This document shows, piece by piece, positions 37,092-47,862 of a stretch of 64,000 bases of DNA; position 1 is the stretch's first letter, and each line of letters starts with the position of its first letter. The stretch is from NCBI GenBank assembly GCA_016218105.1, contig JACRET010000010.1:1-64000 (forward strand). Direction: 5' to 3'. Made by a program: the position numbers and the translations under genes. The notes beneath the pieces were generated by a model, which was not told the DNA's origin, searched no databases, and saw nothing but the letters and a program-made list of their open reading frames with translations. The DNA is from Deltaproteobacteria bacterium. Its GTDB lineage: Bacteria > Desulfobacterota > GWC2-55-46.

Positions 37092-38864
37092 ATGGCAGAC
37101 GTAAAAAAACAAGTCATATTGATGAAGGGCATAGGCGTTTCTTCGGGCATCATCATAGGGAAGGCCTATCTTATTGAGAGGGGCGTAATCGAGCCCGCCC
37201 AATTCTGTTATCTCGATATAGCCGAGACCGATTCGGAGATAGAGAGGTTCCAGAACGCCCTCAAGGCTTCGAGGGACCAGCTCCTGCGCATAAAGAAAAA
37301 AATGGAGCAGGACGGCAAGGGCAAGGAGCATATCCGTATCATAGACGCTCACCTGATGATACTTAAAGACAATATGCTCATAAACGATACCGTCAAGGTC
37401 ATAAAAGAGGAGCGGGTAAACGCTGAATGGGCGCTCAAGACGGTACTTAAAGACCTGATGGAATATTTCGACAAGATCGACGATGAGTACCTTAAGGAAC
37501 GGTCGATGGACATAGAGCACATCGTCAACAGAGTGCTCATCAATCTGATGGGAAAGAAGCACGAGTCCATCACCGAGATAAAGTACCCCTCAATAGTTAT
37601 AGCGCACGATCTTGCTCCTACCGATACCGCCCAGATGGTAAAGGGCATGGTGCTCGGGTTTTTAACCGACGTCGGCGGCAGGACTTCCCACACCGCGATC
37701 ATGGCGAGGTCCCTGGAGATACCGGCCGTGGTAGGCCTTGAGACCATTACCCGCAAGGCGGAGATGGGCGATATCATAATCGTCGACGGCACCACTGGTA
37801 CCGTCATTATCAACCCCTCCGATTCCGTCGTGGACGTTTACAGGAAGAGGAAGGAGAGATACGAGAACTACGGGAGGGCCCTGTTCCATTACAGGGACTT
37901 GCCCTGCGAGACGACCGACGGGAGAAGGGTCAGGCTCATGGGCAATATGGAGATAGTCGAGGAGATCGACTCGCTCCTGGAGCACGGCGCCGAGGGAATA
38001 GGGCTCTACAGGACAGAGTTCCTTTATCTTAACCGCAAAGACCTTCCGACCGAGGAAGAGCATATAAAGGCGTACAAGCAGGTCATTAAGAAGATGGCGC
38101 CGAACCCGGTCACCATTAGGACTCTCGATATCGGCGGAGACAAGGTGCTTTCGCATGTAGACATGCCTAAAGAGATCAACCCCGCCATGGGGCTCAGGGC
38201 CATACGCTTCTGTCTTAAAAACACCGACATCTTCAGGACACAGCTGAGGGGGATACTCCGCGCAAGCGTATACGGCAAGATCAAGATAATGTTCCCCATG
38301 ATATCCGGCATCGAGGAGATAAGGCAGGCCAAGGCGCTGCTTGAGCAGTCGAAAGAGGAGCTTAAGGCCGAAGGCAAGGCATTCGATCCCGATATAGAGG
38401 TGGGTGTGATGATAGAGATCCCCTCGGCCGCCATCATCGCTGATCTCATAGTAAAGGAAGTGAACTTCATCTCGATAGGCACTAACGACCTTCTTCAGTA
38501 CTCGCTTGCTATCGACAGGGTCAACGAGCATGTGGCTTACCTTTACGAGCCTTTTCATCCGGCAGTTCTCAGGATCATCAAGACGGTGGCTGACGCGGCT
38601 AATAAGGCGGGCATAAGCGTAGGCGTTTGCGGCGAGATGGCCGGAGAGCCTGAATACGCGCTGATACTCCTGGGGTTCGGGCTTGACCTGCTCTCGATGA
38701 ACGCTTTTTCGATACTGAAGGTAAAGCGGCTTATAAGGTCGATAAGTTTCGCCGAGGCAAAAAAGATATGCAAGATGATCACGAGTTTCGCCACAGCCAA
38801 GGAAGTGGAGAGCTTCATCAATCTCAAGCTTCCAGGATTATACAAAGAAGAGTTCTGGAGCTGA
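37092..38864 (+). CDS. ptsI: PTS enzyme I
   Basis: The 590-residue protein has the HPr-binding domain, the phospho-His motif GGRTSHTAIMARS (His200), the PEP-binding domain with LYRTEFLYLNR and IGTNDLLQYSLAIDR, and the Cys-containing VGVCGEMAGE. It starts the relay from PEP to HPr. It directly follows the HPr stop. The whole relay EI, HPr, EIIA, B, C, D plus EIIA-Ntr and HprK is thus in one region. Confidence 0.97.
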   Translation: MADVKKQVILMKGIGVSSGIIIGKAYLIERGVIEPAQFCYLDIAETDSEIERFQNALKASRDQLLRIKKKMEQDGKGKEHIRIIDAHLMILKDNMLINDTVKVIKEERVNAEWALKTVLKDLMEYFDKIDDEYLKERSMDIEHIVNRVLINLMGKKHESITEIKYPSIVIAHDLAPTDTAQMVKGMVLGFLTDVGGRTSHTAIMARSLEIPAVVGLETITRKAEMGDIIIVDGTTGTVIINPSDSVVDVYRKRKERYENYGRALFHYRDLPCETTDGRRVRLMGNMEIVEEIDSLLEHGAEGIGLYRTEFLYLNRKDLPTEEEHIKAYKQVIKKMAPNPVTIRTLDIGGDKVLSHVDMPKEINPAMGLRAIRFCLKNTDIFRTQLRGILRASVYGKIKIMFPMISGIEEIRQAKALLEQSKEELKAEGKAFDPDIEVGVMIEIPSAAIIADLIVKEVNFISIGTNDLLQYSLAIDRVNEHVAYLYEPFHPAVLRIIKTVADAANKAGISVGVCGEMAGEPEYALILLGFGLDLLSMNAFSILKVKRLIRSISFAEAKKICKMITSFATAKEVESFINLKLPGLYKEEFWS

Positions 38865-38921
38865 GCTCTTTAACATGATAGAATGTTTAAGGTAAGTGAC
38901 ACGGATTCAAGAAAAATTTGA

Positions 38922-38950
38922 TTGACAATTTATTGGAAACATTAAATAAT
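38922..38950 (+). promoter_or_regulatory. Sigma-70-like promoter of metK
   Basis: TTGACA and AATAAT are spaced by 17 bp, in an AT-rich stretch about 60 bp before metK. The leader is too short for a SAM riboswitch. Confidence 0.65.
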
Positions 38951-39010
38951 TGTAAATTCTTTAAAAAAGCAGACTGTTCCTTATAAAGACAGAAAAAGGA
39001 GGAAATGGGA

Positions 39011-40174
39011 ATGAGGGAGTACCTATTTACATCAGAATCGGTTACGGAAGGTCATCCTGATAAAGTAGCGGATCAGATATCTGACGCTATTTTAGACGCT
39101 ATATTAAAGGAAGACCCTAAGAGCAGGGTAGCCTGTGAAACGCTCGTAACCACGGGCCTTGCGTTGATAGCCGGTGAGATAACGACCAAGGCTCAGATAA
39201 ACTATCAGGACATCGTCAGAGAGACGATAAGGGATATCGGTTATACGGATGCCGCGATGGGCTTTGATTACCGCACATGCGCTGTCATGGTAACCCTTGA
39301 CAGGCAGTCGCCGGATATAGCAATGGGCGTTGATTCAGGTGAGGAAAAGGAGCAGGGCGCAGGAGATCAGGGCCTGATGTTCGGATACGCATGCGACCAT
39401 ACCCCTGAGCTTATGCCGATGCCCGTGGACCTTGCCCACAAAATCACAATGAGGCTTGCCGAGGTAAGGAAGAAAGGCATCCTCAATTTCATCAGGCCTG
39501 ACGGCAAGAGCCAGGTAACTGTCAAATATGTCGATGGCAGGCCCGTGGCCGTAGATACGGTCGTTGTGTCAAGCCAGCATACGCCTGATGTGGACAACAA
39601 GACCCTGAGAGAAGGCATCATAGAGGAAGTGGTAAAAAAGGTTGTTCCCGCTAACCTGCTTACCCCTAAGACAAAGTATCATATAAACCCGACCGGCAAG
39701 TTTGTCGTGGGCGGCCCGCACGGGGACTGCGGCCTGACGGGCAGAAAGATCATTGTCGACACATACGGAGGCCACGGCAGCCACGGTGGCGGCGCGTTCT
39801 CCGGCAAAGACCCTTCAAAGGTCGACAGGAGCGCTTCATACCTCGCCAGATACATCGCTAAGAACATCGTTGCGGCGGGCCTTGCGTCCGAGTGCGAAGT
39901 TCAGCTCGCTTATGCCATAGGCGTTGCCGACCCGGTCTCGGTAATGGTAGATACCTTCGGCACGGAGAAGATACCTGTAGAGAAGATCGAAGATCTCATC
40001 AAGGCCAACTTCCGCATGAAACCGGCGGAACTCATCAAGGATCTGAACCTTCTGCGCCCGATATACAAGAACACGGCCGCTTACGGCCATTTCGGAAGGA
40101 CCGGCGACGGCTTCAGATGGGAGCTTACGGACAAGGCGGAGATTCTCAGGAAAGCGGCAGGGCTTGCCGTCTAG
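39011..40174 (+). CDS. metK: S-adenosylmethionine synthetase
   Basis: The 387-residue protein starts with [18 protein letters not shown], has the P-loop-like [17 protein letters not shown] and the [12 protein letters not shown] segment, and is full length. It makes SAM from methionine and ATP. AGGAGG lies two bases before an ATG at 39005 and eight before ATG 39011, so I choose 39011, which also fits the family. It ends at a strong terminator; ahcY, which recycles SAM-derived SAH, follows. Confidence 0.98.
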   Translation: MREYLFTSESVTEGHPDKVADQISDAILDAILKEDPKSRVACETLVTTGLALIAGEITTKAQINYQDIVRETIRDIGYTDAAMGFDYRTCAVMVTLDRQSPDIAMGVDSGEEKEQGAGDQGLMFGYACDHTPELMPMPVDLAHKITMRLAEVRKKGILNFIRPDGKSQVTVKYVDGRPVAVDTVVVSSQHTPDVDNKTLREGIIEEVVKKVVPANLLTPKTKYHINPTGKFVVGGPHGDCGLTGRKIIVDTYGGHGSHGGGAFSGKDPSKVDRSASYLARYIAKNIVAAGLASECEVQLAYAIGVADPVSVMVDTFGTEKIPVEKIEDLIKANFRMKPAELIKDLNLLRPIYKNTAAYGHFGRTGDGFRWELTDKAEILRKAAGLAV

Positions 40175-40192
40175 CTTTTGCAAAACTAAAAT

Positions 40193-40226
40193 CTACCGCC
40201 CTTTAAACGGGGCGGTAGGTTTTTTT
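40193..40226 (+). terminator. Terminator after metK
   Basis: CTACCGCCC and GGGCGGTAG form a nine-base stem with loop TTTAAACG, followed by seven T. Confidence 0.88.
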
Positions 40227-40236
40227 ATTTCAAAGA

Positions 40237-41625
<1,389 letters not shown>

Positions 41626-41653
41626 AAGAAGCAGTCTAAGACATGACAGAGAA

Positions 41654-41682
41654 GGGCGGGGCTAAAACCCCGCCCTTTTTTA
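41654..41682 (+). terminator. Terminator after ahcY
   Basis: GGGCGGGG and CCCCGCCC form an eight-base stem with loop CTAAAA, followed by six T. Confidence 0.88.
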
Positions 41683-41688
41683 TTGCCA

Positions 41689-41803
41689 TATTACCCTGCC
41701 ATAAATAGCAGGGATTGTCGGCAAGGTACTTCTCTTTTTATTTGCCTAAGCTTTGACCCGCCCTTAAAAGGGCGGGAATTCCGCCGGGCACCCGATTAAA
41801 AAA
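41689..41803 (-). repeat. Structured ~110-bp repeat, copy B (inverted, after ahcY)
   Basis: On the minus strand it matches copy A across most of its length, including AATCGGGTGCCCGGCGGAAT, the CCCGCC hairpin, GTCAAAGC, ACCTTGCCGACAATCCCTGC and the GGCAGGG arm. The middle differs. GGTGC pairs with GTACC through one G-U pair instead of the A copy's GCACC. Confidence 0.85.
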
Positions 41804-42112
41804 CAGTTTAACCTCGGTTGCCTATCCTATTAATAAACCTGATTAAATCTCCTTTACATAGTTCATCCTCTGTGCTAAAGATAAAAGATGTGCTAGAATA
41901 TCCTACTGTGGTTTCCAGCCTGTTTTTTGCCTTTCATCCTGGAGAGGGCTGGATTTGCCCGGGCAGCCGGAGAAATTCTATGGGCCTTTCGTGTTTCACG
42001 CCGTCTTATTTTCAATTTAAAGATATTGAAATGGAATGACCACCCTGGTCTAAAGCAGGGGTTCCAATCGACTTTATAAAAGAACCCTTGTCTTCAGTCT
42101 GTACTTTTTGCC
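41804..42112 (+). other. Gene-free region before cheA
   Basis: About 300 bp without a credible gene. A possible promoter TTTACA-17 bp-TAAAGA starts near 41852, too weak for a firm call. No riboswitch, sigma-54 site or strong hairpin is seen. Confidence 0.4.
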
Positions 42113-44188
42113 GTGAGCTTTGGCCATAACATCCAAGAGCCTAAAGGTATGAGAGACATAAAGGGAGAACGCTTCAAGGAATTCCTCGCTGAGGCTGAGG
42201 ACATACTCAACTCAATGGGCAAGGGGCTCCTTAAGCTCGGCAAAGGGGTCAAGGCGGGCATAATAGACCCCGCTGTTTTAAACAGCATCTTCCGCTCGGC
42301 CCACACCCTCAAAGGCATGTCCGGAGTTTTCGAGTTCAAGGACATGGGGTCTTTAAGCCACTCTCTTGAAGACACGCTGGACCTGCTCCGCATGGGCAGG
42401 ATAGCCTTGACGGACGACATCCTCGATTGCATCATGGGCGCGCATGAGCTTCTGGTAAAGATAATTTCCGCGAAGGGGCTTGGTGATTTCTCAGATGAGA
42501 TTGAAAACGTAAAACAAGCCCTGTCGAGAAACCAGGTCAAGAAGTCAAAACCCAGGGAGCAGATAGACAAGGAGATACTTTCCGTTCTTACGGAATACGA
42601 AGAGCACAGGTTCAGGGAGTGCCTGAGGTCCGGCAAGAACATCTTTATAGTAAACGTAAAATTCCCCATCACAAGCTTTGACAAGGGCTACGTGGCATTG
42701 ACCGAAGCCCTTAAGACCGAAGCAGAGCTGATAGCGACCCTCCCGTCCACCAGATCAAGCCACGAGATGCTTTTCTTCGATATACTTGTCGGCACCAAAA
42801 GGGATAAGGAATTCATAGTTGTTTTTCTTAAGGATTTGGCGACCGAGGTCGAGATCAGGGTACTCGCGGAGCCGTTGGTAAAGCAGAGTTCCGTGTCAGC
42901 CGGAAGGGCAGAGCCTGCCCTTGAGGTAATAAAGGGACATGGGCACGGAAAGCTGAGCGACGCGTCGAAAGAGACCCTGCGTAGAGTAAGCAATACAGTC
43001 CGGGTAAATATCAATAAGCTCGACAATATCATGAACATCATAAGCGAGCTTGGGCTCCTTAAGACAGGCATTTCGGATCTAAGCTCCAGGCTTAAATCTG
43101 AACGGGAGTACTCAGCCTATGGCATCGAGCTTTCCAGGTCTGAAAAGTACCTTGAGCGCAAATTAAACGAGCTTAGGGACAGCGTCCTGGACGTAAGAAT
43201 GGTACCGATCGGGCAGCTCTTCGGCAGGTTCGACACATTCATAAACAAGCTGTCGAGGGAGGCCGGCAAAGAGATACGCGTGATCACGCACGGGGACGAG
43301 ACAGAGCTCGACAAGCTAATAGTCGAGGAGCTCGCTGATCCCCTTATGCACATAATAAGGAATGTCCTCGACCACGCCATAGAAGCCCCGGCGGCGAGGG
43401 AGGCGATGGGCAAGCCCAGGGCCGGCACAATCACTTTAAGCGCTTACCAGAAAGGTAACCATGTCATCGTCGAAGTCAAGGACGACGGGGCGGGCATCGA
43501 TGTCGAGTTGATAAGGGAAAAGGCCGTAGAGAAGGGGCTCGTTACAAGGGAATATGTAAAGGGGCTCTCCAGGCAGGATACGCTGGAGCTTTTGTTCCTT
43601 CCGGGGTTCTCAACGCGGGACGTCGTAAGCGAGACCTCCGGAAGGGGGGTGGGCATGGATGTCGTCAAGGAAAATATCACCAGACTAAGCGGCATAATAG
43701 ATATCGAGACCGTGAAAGGCAGGGGGACGAGATTCCTTCTGACCATACCCATCACGCTCGCCATAATACAGGCATTGATAGTCGAAGACTCATCGAGGCG
43801 GTATGCCGTGCCGCTCAACTCCGTATTGGAGATTATCGAGCTTAACTCAAAGGCCGTTGAGCCTGCCGGCCACCATGATTATATAACAGTAAACGAGAGG
43901 AGCATGCCTTCCGTGCGGCTCTCAAGGTTTTTCGGGCGTGAGGCATCTTCCCGCGGGGATGTATGCTACGGCATAGTGGCGGGTCTCGCCGAGCACAGGC
44001 TCTGCATTATAGTCGATCAGTTCATCGAGGAGCTCGAGGTCGTCATAAAGCCTCTCCCGAGGGTTCTGAAAGTGCCTGGCATAGCGGGTGCCACGGATAT
44101 GAGGGAAAAAGGCACTATACTCGTCCTCGATGTGACCGGCATACTTGAGCAGGTATTAAAGGACAGGAAAACTCTGGCGAGGGCTTAA
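42113..44188 (+). CDS. cheA: Chemotaxis histidine kinase CheA
   Basis: The 691-residue protein has an HPt domain with phospho-His64 (RSAHTLKGMSG), a middle domain (about 140-275) in the place of the P2 regulator-binding domain, the dimerisation helices, an ATPase core (LMHIIRNVLDHAIE, KDDGAGID, SGRGVGMDVV) and a C-terminal CheW-like domain. It should autophosphorylate and pass phosphate to a CheY and to the CheB encoded nearby. The GTG start lacks a good ribosome site; a later ATG at 42149 is an alternative that keeps the HPt domain. Confidence 0.95.
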   Translation: MSFGHNIQEPKGMRDIKGERFKEFLAEAEDILNSMGKGLLKLGKGVKAGIIDPAVLNSIFRSAHTLKGMSGVFEFKDMGSLSHSLEDTLDLLRMGRIALTDDILDCIMGAHELLVKIISAKGLGDFSDEIENVKQALSRNQVKKSKPREQIDKEILSVLTEYEEHRFRECLRSGKNIFIVNVKFPITSFDKGYVALTEALKTEAELIATLPSTRSSHEMLFFDILVGTKRDKEFIVVFLKDLATEVEIRVLAEPLVKQSSVSAGRAEPALEVIKGHGHGKLSDASKETLRRVSNTVRVNINKLDNIMNIISELGLLKTGISDLSSRLKSEREYSAYGIELSRSEKYLERKLNELRDSVLDVRMVPIGQLFGRFDTFINKLSREAGKEIRVITHGDETELDKLIVEELADPLMHIIRNVLDHAIEAPAAREAMGKPRAGTITLSAYQKGNHVIVEVKDDGAGIDVELIREKAVEKGLVTREYVKGLSRQDTLELLFLPGFSTRDVVSETSGRGVGMDVVKENITRLSGIIDIETVKGRGTRFLLTIPITLAIIQALIVEDSSRRYAVPLNSVLEIIELNSKAVEPAGHHDYITVNERSMPSVRLSRFFGREASSRGDVCYGIVAGLAEHRLCIIVDQFIEELEVVIKPLPRVLKVPGIAGATDMREKGTILVLDVTGILEQVLKDRKTLARA

Positions 44189-44193
44189 CCGAC

Positions 44194-44736
44194 ATGAAGA
44201 AAAAAATACTCGATCTCCGCCAAATAGAAGAGGCCGCGTTAAGGCAAGCCACCGTCGCCCCGACGGATGAAAATTATGCCGAAAGCCTGGAACACCGGTC
44301 AAATGAGGAAGAAAAGCTCAATATCATCTCTTTTTTCCTGAACGGCGAGGAGTTCGCCCTGGAGGTCAATGACGCGGTAGAGGTGCTCCGCCCGCGCGCC
44401 TTCACAGAGGTGCCGTACACGCCGGATTTCGTAAAGGGGATATTGTCCGTAAGGGGGGAAATGATCATCGTGATGGATCTGAAAAAAAGGTTGTTTGGCG
44501 GAGGCTGTTCGGATTCCATGTCGTGCAGGATACTGGTAGCCTCCATAGAAGACCTCAAGGCAGGGTTCATAGTGGATAAATTGTCCGGGGTCAAAGAAGT
44601 CACGGTCAGCTCCATAGACAAAGACGTTGATGCGGAGGATGTCCCTTACAGGGGATTTCTGAAAGGCACCATCAGAGGCGCGGCCGCAATCCGCATACTT
44701 GATACAGGCAAGTTGCTTGACTTTGTTGTGTCATGA
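44194..44736 (+). CDS. cheW: CheW-type coupling protein, first copy
   Basis: The 180-residue protein has a 40-residue N-terminal extension and a CheW SH3-like domain (about 43-178, FALEVNDAVEVLRP, GILSVRGEMIIVMDLKKRL, GFIVDKLSGVKEV). It links receptors to CheA. It starts six bases after the cheA stop and overlaps the next gene by 4 bp. The extension is not typical and has no known motif. Confidence 0.93.
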   Translation: MKKKILDLRQIEEAALRQATVAPTDENYAESLEHRSNEEEKLNIISFFLNGEEFALEVNDAVEVLRPRAFTEVPYTPDFVKGILSVRGEMIIVMDLKKRLFGGGCSDSMSCRILVASIEDLKAGFIVDKLSGVKEVTVSSIDKDVDAEDVPYRGFLKGTIRGAAAIRILDTGKLLDFVVS

Positions 44737-45218
44737 GGACAAGGCACTCACAACCTGATTTTCAATTCGCCCGTTTCACGCTCTCGCGCCACGAGTTCGG
44801 GATAGACGTAAGGAGCGTAAGAGAGATAATCAAGCCGAGGGAGATAAAGAAGGCCTCAGGCCTCCCTGATTTTGTGGAGGGTTTCTTAAGGCTCCGCTCA
44901 ATCGCCGTTCCTGTTATCGATTTAAGGAAGAGGTTTTCGCTGGATGCCGTAAACAACGAGCATACCAGGATCATAGTATGTTCTATAGGCGCCCGCATAG
45001 CGGGGCTTTTGGTGGATAATATCAACGATATAGGGGCGGGAGGAAAAGAGCTTGCCGGCGAACGCAACCTTGCGTCCGGCCCTTGGGCAGGTTGTGTGGA
45101 AGCTACGCTCGATTCCGGTGAAGGCCCCGTGATGATCATTAATCTGGATATGTTACTGAGCGAAAGCGAAATGAAATTCTTTGAAACACCTATAAAGGCA
45201 ACGGTTGATGTCACTTAG
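44733..45218 (+). CDS. cheW: CheW-type coupling protein, second copy
   Basis: The 161-residue protein also fits CheW (FARFTLSRHEFGIDVRSV, FVEGFLRLRSIAVPVIDLRK, IAGLLVDNI) but is only distantly related to the preceding copy. Having two different CheW proteins may allow two receptor types or array shapes. Its end overlaps the cheB start by about 11 bp. Confidence 0.9.
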   Translation: MRTRHSQPDFQFARFTLSRHEFGIDVRSVREIIKPREIKKASGLPDFVEGFLRLRSIAVPVIDLRKRFSLDAVNNEHTRIIVCSIGARIAGLLVDNINDIGAGGKELAGERNLASGPWAGCVEATLDSGEGPVMIINLDMLLSESEMKFFETPIKATVDVT

Positions 45219-46236
45219 AGTGCTGGTTATTGACGATTCGGCTTATTCCAGGACAACGCTTTCCGGGCTTCTTAAGACTATGCCGGGGATCAAGGCCGTG
45301 GCAACCGCGATAGACGGCGTTGACGGCTTCAAGCAGGCCAGGGAGTTTGACCCGGACCTTATAATGCTTGACCTGGAGATGCCGAACATGGACGGGTTTA
45401 CTTTTTTGCGGCTCATCAAAACCGGAAGGCAAGTGCCTGTCATTGTCGTGACCGGAAAAGGTAAATGCGCCTCTGAAGCGATGGGCCTTGGCGCGATAGA
45501 CTATATTGAGAAGCCGACGATGGAACCGTCCAAGAAGCTATTCTCGATAAAAGGGGAGCTTGAACGTAAGATCAGGAGGATACCGGCCGCCCGGCGGCAG
45601 GAGAGGACTTCTGGTTCGAAGCGGAATCTCCGGGACGCACAGTTTATAACGGCATCCGCCGTGGTTATAGGAGCGTCAACAGGCGGGCCGAAGACGATAT
45701 CCTCCATAATAAAAGCGCTGCCAGAGGACTTTCCCGTCCCGGTATTCATTTCTCTTCACATGCCCAAGTGGTTGACGTTGCCTTTTACCGAAAGACTCAA
45801 TCATGAATCCGCGTTAAAGGTGAGGGTGGCAAAGGACGGAGAGCCTGTTGAAAGCGGGGCGGCGTTTCTGGCCCCCGGAGGCTTTCATCTGTCTTTCTTT
45901 AGAGGAGCGGGTGTGGTATGTACCAGGCTTGAGCGCAAGTCTTCCGCTGACCTTCACTCCCCATCGATAGACCGTATGTTCAGTTCGGCGGCGAATATCT
46001 GGTGTGCCGGCCTTACGGGCATTATCTTGACCGGCATGGGCAGCGACGGCATGGCCGGTATGATCGAGATAAAGAACAGCGGGGGTTTTATGGTAGCCGA
46101 GTCGGACAAAACGGCTGTCGTAAACAGCATGCCTGAGGCCGCGCTGTCCACGGGCAGGGTTGATATGGTGCTTCCGTCTGACGAGATAGCCTGCTGGCTT
46201 ACGGAGAGGTATTCAAGGCTCCGAAAATTGGCTTGA
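45208..46236 (+). CDS. cheB: Protein-glutamate methylesterase CheB
   Basis: The 342-residue protein has a receiver domain with Asp in LIMLDLEMPNMDG (about residue 54) and Lys in IEKPT, and the esterase domain with the triad residues in GASTGG (Ser), SLHMP (His) and TGMGSDG (Asp). It removes methyl groups from receptors. No cheR methyltransferase lies in this window. I take ATG 45208 over the TTG one codon earlier. Confidence 0.95.
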   Translation: MSLRVLVIDDSAYSRTTLSGLLKTMPGIKAVATAIDGVDGFKQAREFDPDLIMLDLEMPNMDGFTFLRLIKTGRQVPVIVVTGKGKCASEAMGLGAIDYIEKPTMEPSKKLFSIKGELERKIRRIPAARRQERTSGSKRNLRDAQFITASAVVIGASTGGPKTISSIIKALPEDFPVPVFISLHMPKWLTLPFTERLNHESALKVRVAKDGEPVESGAAFLAPGGFHLSFFRGAGVVCTRLERKSSADLHSPSIDRMFSSAANIWCAGLTGIILTGMGSDGMAGMIEIKNSGGFMVAESDKTAVVNSMPEAALSTGRVDMVLPSDEIACWLTERYSRLRKLA

Positions 46237-46287
46237 AAAAACGCTTATTTTATGGTAACTTATAAAAAACGAACGGCTTCATTTTTT

Positions 46288-46315
46288 TTGTTTTCCACAA
46301 ATCCTCCTTTAAAAT
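46288..46315 (+). promoter_or_regulatory. Possible promoter directly before bamD
   Basis: TTGTTT and TAAAAT are 16 bp apart, and the -10 box ends only nine bases before the ATG. No ribosome site is present, so a leaderless or nearly leaderless transcript is possible. Confidence 0.4.
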
Positions 46316-46324
46316 CTAATTATT

Positions 46325-47113
46325 ATGAACTTTCATAAAATTCCTGTTTCAAAAGGCATCCAGACGCATGGTTTGTGGTTAAAAGGGGTTTTTTTTGCCC
46401 TTCTTGCGGTCGTTTTGATCGGGTGCGCCGGTCAAAAAGAGACGATGGGCCAAAGAGACCCGAAAGAGCTTTACGACGCGGCAGTCTCGGCCTATGTCGG
46501 CGAGAGATATGAGGAGGCGGAAACAGCCTTCAAGAAGTTGATGGAAGATTACCCCTTAAGCCGGTATTCGACAGAGGCCCAGCTTATGCTGGGAGACGTT
46601 TACTACTCGACGGAGAAATACGACGATGCCGGCTCCTATTACACTAATTTTGCCGCGCTCCACCCATCGCACCCAAAGGCGCCTTACGCCCTTTTCCAGA
46701 AAGGGATGAGCCACTTTAAAGATGTCCTTTCCGTTGACAGGGATCAGACCTCGACAAAGAAGGCGCTTTTCGCCTTTGAAGACCTGACCGCGATATACCC
46801 AGACTCAGCCTACACGGTAAAAGCCAGGGAACTGAAGGTCTTCCTTAAAAACCGTCTGGCCGAAAGGGAGTTTTACGTCGCACGGTTTTATTACAAGAGC
46901 AAGAATTACAAAGGGGCCCTGGGAAGATTCAGGGATATACTCAAAAATTTCCCTGACACCGATTTCATCGATACATCGCTATACTATATCGGCGAGTCGT
47001 ATATAAAGCTCGGCGAAAAAAAGCTCGCGGAAGAAGCCTATTCGACCCTCATCAGTAATTTCCCGAACAGCCCTTTCCTGCAGGGCGCCAAGGACAGGCT
47101 CAAAGAGAGTTGA
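46325..47113 (+). CDS. bamD: Outer membrane assembly lipoprotein BamD
   Basis: The 262-residue protein has a lipobox VLIGCAG with lipidated Cys34 and five TPR-like helical pairs typical of BamD/ComL (DPKELYDAAVSAYVGERYEEAE, FPDTDFIDTSLYYIGESYIKLG). It is part of the BAM machine that inserts beta-barrel proteins, such as the barrel at 3042-4265. The start lacks a Shine-Dalgarno. A TPR gene follows. Confidence 0.9.
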   Translation: MNFHKIPVSKGIQTHGLWLKGVFFALLAVVLIGCAGQKETMGQRDPKELYDAAVSAYVGERYEEAETAFKKLMEDYPLSRYSTEAQLMLGDVYYSTEKYDDAGSYYTNFAALHPSHPKAPYALFQKGMSHFKDVLSVDRDQTSTKKALFAFEDLTAIYPDSAYTVKARELKVFLKNRLAEREFYVARFYYKSKNYKGALGRFRDILKNFPDTDFIDTSLYYIGESYIKLGEKKLAEEAYSTLISNFPNSPFLQGAKDRLKES

Positions 47114-47154
47114 TCTATCCTCGTTTTTGCCGTAATTTTTAAGGAGAAGAGGCG

Positions 47155-47862
47155 ATGGAGAAGGGTTGGCAGCACAACTACGATATCGGGAAAAAGGCCT
47201 TTGAGGAGAAGAACTACGATCGGGCGGTGCAGTACCTTGAGAAAGTAGCGGCTGAAAAGAGCAGTTTCGCCGACGTATATAATATGCTGGGCCTTATTTA
47301 TTATAACCATTCAAGGTTCGAAGACGCCATCAACTCTTTCAAGAGGGCGCTTGATCTCAATCCAAACTACACGGAAGTCTCGCTCAATCTTTCGGTTGTT
47401 TATAACGAGCTTGGCGATTTTGACAAATCCAGCCAGGTTTACGAGCGGGCAAGGCAGGTCCGCAAGGAGACCGAGTCATACCTGGACCCTTACGTAAAGG
47501 GAAAGCTCGCCAACATGCACGCTGAACTCGGCGCCATCTATAAAGATCTGGGGCTTTACGCTCAGGCCGCCGAGGAGTTTAAAAAAGCCCTTATCCTGAG
47601 CCCGGACTTCGTTGACATAAAAACAACCCTCGGCATCGTGTACAGGGACATGATGGATTACAGCAAGGCCGTAAATGAGCTGGAAGAGGCTGTAAGATTA
47701 AACCCTGACTATCCTGCTTCGCGTATACAGCTTGGGCTTACATATTACACCATGGGTCAATTGGAGAAGGCAAAGACCGAATGGCTTAAGGTGTTAAGAA
47801 AGCACCCTAACGACAAGATGGCCCAGATGTACATGAACCTCCTCCTGACCCCCTCGAAATAG
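47155..47862 (+). CDS. Tetratricopeptide repeat protein
   Basis: The 235-residue protein is built of about six TPR units (for example AVQYLEKVAAE, YNMLGLIYYNHSRFEDAINS, LGAIYKDLGLYAQAAEEFKK, LGLTYYTMGQLEKAKTEW). It has no signal peptide or other domain, so it is probably a cytoplasmic scaffold. AAGGAG precedes the ATG and the gene lies 41 bp after bamD, suggesting co-transcription. Function is unknown. Confidence 0.82.
   Translation: MEKGWQHNYDIGKKAFEEKNYDRAVQYLEKVAAEKSSFADVYNMLGLIYYNHSRFEDAINSFKRALDLNPNYTEVSLNLSVVYNELGDFDKSSQVYERARQVRKETESYLDPYVKGKLANMHAELGAIYKDLGLYAQAAEEFKKALILSPDFVDIKTTLGIVYRDMMDYSKAVNELEEAVRLNPDYPASRIQLGLTYYTMGQLEKAKTEWLKVLRKHPNDKMAQMYMNLLLTPSK

Noticed and set aside
38865-39010. 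SAM riboswitch before metK
   Set aside because: The promoter lies about 60 bp from the start, leaving too short a leader, with no matching stems.
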